A stretch of DNA of 5,056 bases from positions 1-5,056 of the forward strand of contig CAZNYC010000203.1 of the NCBI GenBank assembly GCA_964577175.1, given 5' to 3'. The notes beneath the pieces were generated by a model. It did no database searches and was not told where the DNA came from. It saw only the letters and a program-made list of their open reading frames with translations. The position numbers and the translations under genes are program-made. Positions 1-4,693 of the stretch are shown here, in pieces (positions within the stretch are counted from its first letter, which is position 1; each line of letters starts with the position of its first letter). Origin of the DNA: BS750m-G62 sp964577175 (GTDB lineage: Bacteria > Planctomycetota > Phycisphaerae > FEN-1346).

Positions 1-480
1 CTTGCGGATGCGGCGATTCAGGCCGTCGTAGCGGTACTCGGCAAGGATGGTGTCGTCGCCGCCGGCCTCGGGGTTGCCGTCGCCATCGGTGTCCTCGACG
101 ACTTTGACGAGACGGTTCCAGGCGTCGTAGGTGTAAAACTGGCGTTTGGCGGCCGTCGCCTCGTCGCCGGGCCGCGGACCTTCGGTCATGTTGCCGCGCT
201 CGTTGTAGGCGGGAGCGAGCCACTGCGGCTGATTCGCGCCTTCGGTAATGGCATCCTCCTGAGTGGCGTTGTAGATCTCGTTGACGTCGTTGTGGGTGCG
301 GGTCTGGTCGACCTCCTCGGTGCCGGTGTCGGAGTAGTCGCCGTCGCCGTTGGCATCGAGTTGGAATTCGGTCCAGTTGCCGGTGTCCGAAAGCGTCCAG
401 GCCTGACGGCGGGCACAGTTGTCGCCGCTGGTAGGCACCTCGTTGCTGCCATCGAGGACGCCGCGGCGGAATGTGGTCAT
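1..480 (-). pseudogene. RHS/YD-repeat protein, internal fragment truncated by an IS
   Basis: The minus strand is open from 480 to the left edge and encodes 160 residues of RHS/YD-repeat sequence. Two textbook YD motifs are visible: YTYDAWNRLVKV (positions 135-100) and AEYRYDGLNRRIRK (42-1). Between them is an acidic Asp/Gly/Asn-rich linker, and upstream are segments reading LDANGDGDYSD and QTRTHNDVNEIYNA, the style of planctomycete RHS proteins. Such proteins are large, exported or surface-associated beta-strand shells, often ending in a variable or toxic tip. The role here is unknown because both ends are missing: the 3' part lies beyond position 1 and the 5' part is cut at about 480. The ATG at 480-478 spans the junction with IS sequence and is not a credible start; TTFRRGVLD just after it looks like the interior of a repeat. 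The gene is therefore probably non-functional, unless the IS remnant is a recent assembly-specific insertion. The family call is firm; the gene's history is inferred. Confidence 0.85.
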
Positions 481-538
481 GGCCTGCCCCCCAAAACTTG
501 ACCCAGGCGTTATGAGAGTCTCTACTGCCCGGACGGGC

Positions 539-544
539 AAGGAG
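539..544 (+). promoter_or_regulatory. Ribosome binding site of the IS3 orfA remnant
   Basis: AAGGAG lies seven bases upstream of ATG 552, an optimal Shine-Dalgarno placement. It fixes the OrfA start and shows that the left end of the IS was functional sequence before truncation. Confidence 0.7.
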
Positions 545-551
545 ATTCTCG

Positions 552-602
552 ATGAGCCGACGGAAGCGACACACGCCGGAACAGATCGTGGCCAGGCTGC
601 GT
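552..602 (+). pseudogene. IS3-type transposase OrfA, N-terminal fragment
   Basis: The first 17 codons read MSRRKRHTPEQIVARLR, matching the conserved N-terminus of IS3-family OrfA proteins (consensus of the type M-S-K-R-R-R-F-T-P-E-Q-I-V-x-K-L-R-E-A). OrfA carries the helix-turn-helix that binds the IS ends and is normally about 90-100 aa. Here the frame continues open but similarity stops after residue 17: the expected REAE continuation is replaced by RGAFLGTPITAP, encoded by unrelated sequence. The start is supported by AAGGAG seven bases upstream of ATG 552. The truncated peptide lacks the rest of the helix-turn-helix and any catalytic part, so it cannot support transposition. Confidence 0.75.
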
Positions 603-608
603 GGGGCA

Positions 609-628
609 TTTCTGGGGACACCCATAAC
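609..628. mobile_element. Possible end of a REP/IS200-type element abutting the IS3 remnant
   Basis: The 20-mer TTTCTGGGGACACCCATAAC resembles the conserved 'AAGTATGGTGTCCCCAGAATT'-like sequence found beside REP-associated and IS200-like tyrosine transposase genes in many bacteria (from memory, read on the opposite strand). It starts within a few bases of the point where the OrfA similarity ends, so a second element end or deletion junction here is plausible. No Y1 transposase gene (HUH motif) follows in either direction, so at most a scar is present. Confidence 0.35.
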
Positions 629-831
629 CGCCCCCGTGTCAAGGGCGTTCTGCCCCGAGGGTCGTTTCCCTGGTGCCGGTCGTTGCTGCTGTATTGAGTT
701 ATTGGGACGGCGTGCCATACAGGCACCCGTTCGCACCGCAAGCGGACCGTCTTTTTCCGGGCCGTGCATTTTGCTGGTCGAGGCCGTGGGGGCCCAATCA
801 GGCTGGCGCGAGCGCGACACGGAGGTCAGGG

Positions 832-915
832 ACCGAGGAATCGAGGGATCGAGGGAGCAGGACGGCCGGGGACCATACGGCAAGGGACAGAGGGGCACAG
901 GCACAGAGGGACGCA
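832..915. repeat. GA-rich degenerate short tandem repeat
   Basis: ATCGAGGG occurs twice in perfect tandem at 840-855, preceded by ACCGAGGA (832-839) and followed by other AGG-rich degenerate copies. From about 881 the tract continues as GGGACAGAGG / GGCACAG / GGCACAGAGGG units. The whole tract is purine-rich on the plus strand, with no open frame that would suggest a protein repeat. Such tracts are typically non-coding and slippage-prone; no function is assigned. Confidence 0.55.
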
Positions 916-1015
916 GGGCCTGCTCAAAACGCACGTCGTTTCGCCGTCATTCCGCTCTCCGATTTCCGGTTTTCGACGTGAGCGGCCTCGCCCCGTGTCA
1001 CCGCACGCCGTGCCC

Positions 1016-1147
1016 GAGCGGTCGCTGCGCGAAGGGGCCGAGCCGGGCGAGCACGTGATCGTCTACAAGACGGCCATCCGACTCGGCCCGGTGATGGAGG
1101 CGCTGGAGAGACTCCGCCGACGGGCCGGGCAAACGGGTGACGGGTAG
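1016..1147 (+). pseudogene. Possible C-terminal gene remnant
   Basis: The frame ending at TAG 1145-1147 reads, in its last part, EGAEPGEHVIVYKTAIRL followed by GPVMEALERLRRRAGQTGDG. This looks protein-like: a beta-strand-like VIVYKT and an amphipathic helix rich in Leu, Glu and Arg, unlike the Arg/Ser/Pro-rich shadow frames around it. No ribosome binding site or clear start precedes it, and the upstream part of the same frame crosses the low-complexity repeat. It is therefore more likely the 3' end of a decayed gene than a complete one. The start coordinate is an arbitrary point where the sequence begins to look coding. I do not recognise the family. Confidence 0.22.
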
Positions 1148-1247
1148 TGGCGTGTGCCCCTGCTTCTGGCCCGCTGAAAGCGCGCTGAAGGGCGGCAGGC
1201 CGTTTCGTGTAACTCTTTGATTGCACTGGCGTTACGCGTTTTCGGCC

Positions 1248-1297
1248 GAGGTTTCCAAAACCGCAGGTCGGGTGTTCGAGTCACCCCGGGCGCACCA
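1248..1297 (+). tRNA. 3' half of a tRNA gene (partial, integration-scar-like)
   Basis: From 1248 the sequence folds as the second half of a tRNA. The anticodon arm has pairs GGT(1250-1252)/ACC(1260-1262) plus G1248-C1264, with one A-G mismatch at 1249/1263, and a 7-base loop TTCCAAA. A 5-base variable region AGGTC follows. The T arm is perfect: GGGTG(1270-1274)/CACCC(1282-1286) with loop TTCGAGT. The acceptor 3' strand is CGGGCGC (1287-1293), the discriminator A1294, and CCA is encoded at 1295-1297. The required 5' acceptor strand GCGCCCG and a D arm with GG are absent upstream, so this is not a functional gene. The loop reads CCA in the anticodon position (Trp-like), but the A discriminator and CGGGCGC end resemble Arg tRNAs of the GCGCCC-type instead. 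A decayed Arg (CCT/TCT) copy is therefore at least as likely, and identity is unresolved. Such 3' tRNA copies are typical of att sites of integrative elements. Confidence 0.75.
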
Positions 1298-1395
1298 CTG
1301 TAACCTCTTTGCCAGAAACGGCTTATGCGAGGTCACCTTTTTCACCGTTGCCCGAAAACCCCCGTTTTGGCCCGAGTGGGTCCAAAGTGGGTCAG

Positions 1396-1572
1396 TCAGG
1401 TCGGCCTCGAGGTCCAGGGATTCCCCGACTTCCCGTCTTTTTTGGCCATCGCATACCGGAGGCGCCGGGCGCTCTTGATGCGGACCTGTTTGCCCGTGGC
1501 CTGGTTCGTTCCGGTCCATCCGCCGCGTGCGCTTTCGGCGTCGATACGAACGGGCACGACCTTGCCACTCAC
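1396..1572 (-). CDS. Small basic hypothetical protein (58 aa)
   Basis: A 58-codon frame begins at GTG 1572-1570 and ends at TGA 1398-1396. It reads MSGKVVPVRIDAES, then a segment with GGWTGTNQATGKQVRI and KSARRLRYAMAKK. Composition suggests a small beta-rich, basic cytoplasmic protein: VVPVRI and QVRIKSA look like strands flanking a Gly/Thr turn, and a Lys/Arg-rich tail follows. No signal peptide or membrane segment is visible. The frame stays open upstream of 1572 to ATG 1677, but that extension would cross the spacer shared with the divergent gene and is poor in protein-like character, so the GTG start is preferred; its ribosome binding site (GGAAAA) is weak. I do not recognise a named family, though the 'W-GTN-TG-QVRIKSA-LR' pattern gives an impression of small planctomycete proteins found near integrases (memory only). 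It lies about 100 bp from the tRNA scar and is divergent to the next gene, suggesting element cargo. Confidence 0.5.
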   Translation of the reverse strand: MSGKVVPVRIDAESARGGWTGTNQATGKQVRIKSARRLRYAMAKKDGKSGNPWTSRPT

Positions 1573-1591
1573 TTTTCCACACACAGGGGCA

Positions 1592-1626
1592 TGCTTTTGG
1601 CCGGAAAGCAAGGCGATTCCATGGAA
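1592..1626. promoter_or_regulatory. Divergent intergenic spacer with two palindromes
   Basis: The 83-bp gap between the two small divergent genes contains an imperfect palindrome with 6-bp arms, TGCTTT(1592-1597) and AAAGCA(1605-1610), and a perfect 10-bp palindrome TTCCATGGAA (1617-1626). Dyads between divergent genes are classic positions for operators, but no regulator is encoded nearby and no clear -35/-10 pair is visible, so an operator role is inference. Confidence 0.25.
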
Positions 1627-1655
1627 TTGGCTGCATGTGTCTCGGGGGCCGCGTG

Positions 1656-1964
1656 ATGGCCGCCACTGGCCTGACACCGGCCGAACCGGCGGCCCTCAAC
1701 CCGACCGGTCTATCCCTTACCCACACGGCGCGGGCACTTTCGGCCGCGGAAAACGGGAAAGTGACCGCGGAAATGCTCCAGGCCAACGTGGATGCGGGTG
1801 CCCCCACCAAGGCCGACGGCACGCTGAACCTGGTCCACTACGCGGCTTGGCTCAACCAAGGACAAACGCGCGGTGATCGGTCCAACCCGGTGGACGCACG
1901 CCGAGTTGTTGACGGTCGCGAAGGCGGCGGCCTGAGAGTGGGCAACTTCGCTGTTGACGGTTGA
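1656..1964 (+). CDS. Small hypothetical protein with NLVHYAAWL signature, 3' end probably frameshifted
   Basis: ATG 1656 follows a GGGGG run (1644-1648) at usable Shine-Dalgarno distance; GTG 1653 is an alternative start. The 102-aa product contains a helical segment THTARALSAAENGKVTAEML (about residues 22-41) and the motif DAGAP-KADGTLNLVHYAAWL (about 46-66). I associate that motif with recurring hypothetical proteins of planctomycetes (memory, unverified). After residue 67 the frame becomes Arg/Gly/Asp-rich and unlike protein. In the +1 frame from 1861 the sequence reads DKRAVIGPTRWTHAELL and ends TVAKAAA at TGA 1933-1935, a much more natural helical tail. A one-base indel near 1848-1861 would therefore restore a protein of roughly 93 aa ending at 1935. 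No signal peptide, membrane segment or catalytic motif is visible. A small DNA-binding or accessory protein of an integrated element is possible, but function is unknown. Confidence 0.55.
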   Translation: MAATGLTPAEPAALNPTGLSLTHTARALSAAENGKVTAEMLQANVDAGAPTKADGTLNLVHYAAWLNQGQTRGDRSNPVDARRVVDGREGGGLRVGNFAVDG

Positions 1965-1983
1965 GGTGGGGGAGCCGTAGAGT
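1954..1983 (+). promoter_or_regulatory. Possible sigma-70-like promoter for the DUF4838 gene
   Basis: TTGACG (1954-1959, five of six matches to TTGACA) is followed after 18 bases by TAGAGT (1978-1983, four of six matches to TATAAT). Transcription would begin near 1990, giving a leader of about 60 bases before ATG 2052. Planctomycete promoters are poorly characterised, so this is a weak sequence-only prediction. Confidence 0.3.
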
Positions 1984-2039
1984 AATGGTTCGGCGGGTGT
2001 TTCCCGGTTTGTCCTTCGGGGTTGGACGCGGAGAAGAAC

Positions 2040-2051
2040 AGGAGCCCTCCT
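2040..2051 (+). promoter_or_regulatory. Ribosome binding site within a small dyad
   Basis: AGGAG at 2040-2044 is the Shine-Dalgarno of the DUF4838 gene and decides its start at ATG 2052. It lies in AGGAGCCCTCCT, a perfect inverted repeat reaching to the base before ATG, so the site can pair with its own spacer as four base pairs closing a four-base loop. Whether this weak hairpin affects translation is unknown. Confidence 0.6.
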
Positions 2052-4031
2052 ATGGTGAAATGCGATCCCAGGGCCTTGCTTCTAATGATGCTGGCGTCGG
2101 TTGCCGGTCCGGCCAGTGCCGCGGAGTTGGTGCTGGTCGAGCAGGGGGTCAGTCGGGCGCCGATCGTGGTGGCGGAGGGTGCTGCGCCGTCGGCCCGGCG
2201 TGCCGCAAAGGAACTGGCCGACTACATCGAGAAGACGAGCGGCGCCCGGCCGGAGGTCATCGAGGGGGCGCCCGACCCCGCGCCGAAGCGGTCCATCCGG
2301 GTCGGCGTGTCGCCGGCCGTCAAAGCCTTGTTTCCGCGGGTGGACTTCGCATTCACGCATCCTGAAGAGATCCTCATCTCCGCCACGGAAGACCATCTGG
2401 TCATCGCCGGCCGGGACCGGCGGCGAGGCGACACGTGGACCGAGCACGGCACCGCCAACGCCGTCTATACGTTCTTGCAGGATTCCCTCGGCGTGCGATG
2501 GCTGTGGCCGGGGCCGCTCGGCGAGGACGTGGCCCGGCGTGAAACGATTGCCCTTGCGCCGTTCACGCACCGGTTCCACCCGACGTTTCTTTCGCGCGAC
2601 GTGTTCATCCACGCCGAGCGCTGGGGCGTGGCCGACGACTGGATCCGGCTCCAGCGGCTGGCGTTGGACTCCCGCCAGGGGCCTGCGGGCGGCCACGCGT
2701 TTACCGACTGGTGGGAGCGGTTCCATGAGAGCCACCCGGAGTACTTCGCCCTTCAGCCCGACGGCACGCGCAGCGGCTGGCCCAAGCCGAAGAATGTGAA
2801 ACTCTGCCAGTCCAACCCGGCGGTCCGGGCCCAGTGGCTCGCCGACGCCGAGGAGAGTCTTCGAGAGAATCCGGCGCTGAACTACCTGCGAGCCTCCCCC
2901 AATGACGGACACTCCAGCGGCGTCTGCGTCTGCGAGAACTGCCGCGCGTGGGACCACCCCGACGGCCCGCCCTTCCGCTACCACTACGACGGCTCGAGCC
3001 AGGACTACGTGGCGATGAGCGACCGGTACGTCACCTTCTGGAACCACCTTGCGCGGCGGCTGCGGGAGCGGTTCCCCGGCCGCGACGACCTGTTCGTCCG
3101 GGTCAGCGCCTACGGGCCGTCGATGACACCGCCTTTGGGGCCGGGCCTCGCGGAGAACACCGTCCTGGCGTACGTCGGCCACTTCCCGTTCACCACGGAG
3201 GAGGCGCGCCGCACCCAGAAGGCGCAGTGGCTGGCGTGGTCGAAGAAGGCCCCGCACATGATCTACCGGCCGAACCTGTGGTACTGGGCCGGCGGCGTGT
3301 GGGGCCTGCCCGAGGTGTCGATGACGCAGACCATCGAGGATTACCGATTTCTCGCGCGGAACCACTGCATCGGCATCGTGGTCGACTCCGCGTGGGAACA
3401 CTGGGCCACCCAGGGGCCGCAGTACTACCTGATGGCTCAACTGGCCTGGGACCCCCTCTGCGACGGCCGGGCGGTGCTCGAGGATTACTACCGCCGGGGT
3501 TTCGGACCCGCCGCCGACGAGATCCGCCGGTACTGGACCATGATGGAGGAGGCCCGCGACGCCTTGGTCGCCTCGCCCGACCTGGTCCTCGGCAGCCGGG
3601 GACGGTTCAAGAAGATCCCCATCGTTCGCCGCGTCTATGATGACGAGTTCCTCGACCGTGCGGAGGCGCTGCTGGACCGTGCGGCCGCGCGGACGGCCGA
3701 CGGTCCCGACGTCTACCGCAAACGGGTGGCGTTCGTCCGCGCCGGCTTTGACGTCGTCCGCCTGATGATCGAGACCATCCCCGTCATGGACCGGGTCCGG
3801 GAGAGCGGCGGCCGGGACGCGGAGGCGGTCCGCCGGGCGGAGGCCAACTGGGCCCGGATGGAGGAGATCGCGCGGAAGGCCGGGAAGGTCGCCATGCGGT
3901 TCGACTTCATGCTCGCCCGGATTCGCGGGGGCTACATGGGCGGCGTCCAGGACTACTTCGGCCCGCCGTCGGAGGAGTTCCGGAAAGCGGCGGAGGAAGC
4001 GGCCCGGGAGCAGGCCCCGGCGGGCCGGTGA
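2052..4031 (+). CDS. Secreted DUF4838 domain-containing protein (659 aa)
   Basis: The start is ATG 2052, preceded by AGGAG at 2040-2044 with seven bases of spacing. The frame is open back to TTG 2022, but the extension precedes the ribosome binding site and the signal peptide. Residues 1-23 form a Sec signal peptide (basic start, hydrophobic ALLLMMLASVAG, cleavage after ASA). An N-terminal alpha/beta domain (about 35-170) contains AAKELADYIEKTSGARPEV and VYTFLQDSLGVRWLWPG, typical of the GH67/GH20 N-terminal-like domain that precedes DUF4838. The DUF4838 core (about 185-480) shows ASPNDG (281-286), then VCVCENC (Cys 292, 294, 297), a strand reading LFVRVSAYG, and SAWEHWATQGPQYYLMAQLAWDP (about 446-467). 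The C-terminal 180 residues are Arg/Glu-rich and mostly helical. The family resembles TIM-barrel glycosidases, but no activity is established for it; extracytoplasmic glycan processing or binding is inferred. Length is usual and no disruption is seen. It seems monocistronic, facing a minus-strand gene across a 171-bp gap. Confidence 0.9.
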   Translation: MVKCDPRALLLMMLASVAGPASAAELVLVEQGVSRAPIVVAEGAAPSARRAAKELADYIEKTSGARPEVIEGAPDPAPKRSIRVGVSPAVKALFPRVDFAFTHPEEILISATEDHLVIAGRDRRRGDTWTEHGTANAVYTFLQDSLGVRWLWPGPLGEDVARRETIALAPFTHRFHPTFLSRDVFIHAERWGVADDWIRLQRLALDSRQGPAGGHAFTDWWERFHESHPEYFALQPDGTRSGWPKPKNVKLCQSNPAVRAQWLADAEESLRENPALNYLRASPNDGHSSGVCVCENCRAWDHPDGPPFRYHYDGSSQDYVAMSDRYVTFWNHLARRLRERFPGRDDLFVRVSAYGPSMTPPLGPGLAENTVLAYVGHFPFTTEEARRTQKAQWLAWSKKAPHMIYRPNLWYWAGGVWGLPEVSMTQTIEDYRFLARNHCIGIVVDSAWEHWATQGPQYYLMAQLAWDPLCDGRAVLEDYYRRGFGPAADEIRRYWTMMEEARDALVASPDLVLGSRGRFKKIPIVRRVYDDEFLDRAEALLDRAAARTADGPDVYRKRVAFVRAGFDVVRLMIETIPVMDRVRESGGRDAEAVRRAEANWARMEEIARKAGKVAMRFDFMLARIRGGYMGGVQDYFGPPSEEFRKAAEEAAREQAPAGR

Positions 4032-4196
4032 CCGACCCGGCGCCGCTTCAAGCCAGGGCCATGGCGCTGCCGGAGACGTTCCCGGTCGGCGCGCCGTAGC
4101 CCAACAACCTAACCGCAAACCCGGCAGTGAGGTATTTCTGTTTTCACGTCTGGAACTTGGGGTTAAACGCGGGCTCCGCGTGGCAATGCAGAAGTG

Positions 4197-4214
4197 GCCG
4201 GCCTACGGGCCGGC
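4197..4214. terminator. Strong GC hairpin with TACG loop between convergent genes
   Basis: GCCGGCC (4197-4203) pairs perfectly with GGCCGGC (4208-4214) around the loop TACG, a UNCG-type tetraloop closed by C-G, which in RNA is exceptionally stable. It sits in the convergent region and overlaps the stop codon (TAG, minus strand 4205-4203) of the LamG remnant. No T-tract follows on either strand, so it is not a canonical intrinsic terminator; it may act as an RNA 3'-end stabiliser or a bidirectional transcription barrier. Confidence 0.4.
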
Positions 4215-4693
4215 GGCGTCGGTGCGGCGGATGGCCTCCAGACGGGCCGGTTCGACCAGGCCGAGCGGGGTGTTGGTCGGGCGCATCACGTCGGTTGCGG
4301 CGTACCAGCGGATGTTGTCCAGGAGCCCCTGGAACGCGTGGCGTCCGTCCGGTCCCGCCCCGATGGAGAATGGCCGGTCCTCGGGGAGGGCGAGCGCACC
4401 GACCGCCTCCGCTCGCCGTCCGTGCAATGCAGCGTCAGTTCCCCCTCCCGGTCGGCCACAAGGGCGAAGCCCTCCTTGCCGTTGCGGGCGTCGAACAGCA
4501 CCGCGCCTCCGCCGATCGGTTCGCGACGGCTGAGGAACCAGCCGGTGAGCGTGAATCTGTGCATCCGCCGGCCGTCACCGGTCGCGGCGGAACGCCGAAG
4601 GTCCTCGCGAAGCCGCTCCGCGAGCACCAGGCTCACCGCGGGCGGATCGCTGACGGCCGCGACACCCAGTAGCGTAACTTGTTGTGTGTAATT
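4203..4693 (-). pseudogene. LamG/concanavalin-like domain remnant, frameshifted
   Basis: Two minus-strand frames together resemble a LamG-like jellyroll. The first reads from just below 4693 and contains RFTLTGWFLSRREP and GGAVLFDARNGKEGFALVAD, then GELTLHCTDGE. The second ends at TAG 4205-4203 and contains PFSIGAGPDGRHAFQGLLDN followed by IRWYAATDV, the classic last strands of LamG domains. The register changes at about 4381-4400, where SVRS in one frame is followed by LPEDRPFS in the other. Only about 15 residues separate the two halves; a normal LamG has some 40-60 there (the 'W-H-H-V-A ... Y-V-D-G' strands), so a deletion accompanies the frameshift. GTG 4636 could serve as a start, but the same frame continues to TGA 4696-4694, which ends the upstream exported ORF, so both may be one broken gene. 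LamG domains in this setting usually bind glycans outside the cell. Confidence 0.6.

Larger units (their letters stand above)
480..602 (+). mobile_element. IS3-family insertion sequence remnant (left end plus start of orfA)
   Basis: The sequence from 480 (TGGCCTGCCCCCCAAAACTT) has the look of an IS3-family terminal inverted repeat: TG start, C-run, then A-run and TGACC. It is followed by a short leader, a strong Shine-Dalgarno AAGGAG at 539-544 and an OrfA start at 552. It abuts the broken RHS reading frame exactly, which supports 480 as the element boundary. No right-hand inverted repeat and no orfB (DDE catalytic domain) are present before 602, where IS similarity ends. Only about 120 bp of an element normally 1.2-1.5 kb long remain. 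The boundary at 480 is inferred from loss of RHS similarity; target-site duplication cannot be assessed because the other end is gone. Confidence 0.6.
629..1220. other. Apparently non-coding stretch
   Basis: No reading frame here has a convincing start, ribosome binding site and protein-like composition; overlapping frames in several registers are open only because of high GC content. Contents that can be named are a short inverted repeat GTGCC-ATACA-GGCAC (712-726), a GA-rich degenerate repeat tract (832-915) and a coding-like tail ending at 1147. The stretch sits between two mobile-element scars and may be debris of earlier insertions. Confidence 0.5.

Noticed and set aside
186..501. Open frames on both strands overlapping the RHS fragment
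   Set aside because: They are Thr/Pro- or Val/Gly-rich shadows of the RHS frame, which itself carries unmistakable YD motifs.
552..1058. 168-codon frame starting with the OrfA N-terminus
   Set aside because: Only the first 17 codons are transposase; the remainder runs through the element junction and GA-rich repeat and has no protein-like character.
1355..1368. AAAAC-CCCC-GTTTT hairpin downstream of the small minus-strand gene as an intrinsic terminator
   Set aside because: The stem is only five mostly A-T pairs and no T-tract follows on the minus strand, so it is too weak to call.
1744..1773. Direct repeat CCGCGGAAA (1744-1752 and 1765-1773)
   Set aside because: The copies are 21 bases apart in the coding frame and probably reflect similar codons for Ala-Glu within the small protein, rather than a binding-site array.
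1232..1822. Long minus-strand frame ending in WCARGDSNTRPAVLETSAENA
   Set aside because: The RGDSNTRP peptide is the well-known spurious translation of the antisense strand of a tRNA T arm. It coincides exactly with the tRNA half at 1248-1297, and the rest of the frame is a shadow of the two small genes.
2082..4118. 678-codon minus-strand frame opposite the DUF4838 gene
   Set aside because: It is an antisense shadow made possible by high GC content; its product is Arg/Pro/Gly/Val-rich without domain features, whereas the plus strand has a signal peptide, ribosome binding site and recognisable family motifs.
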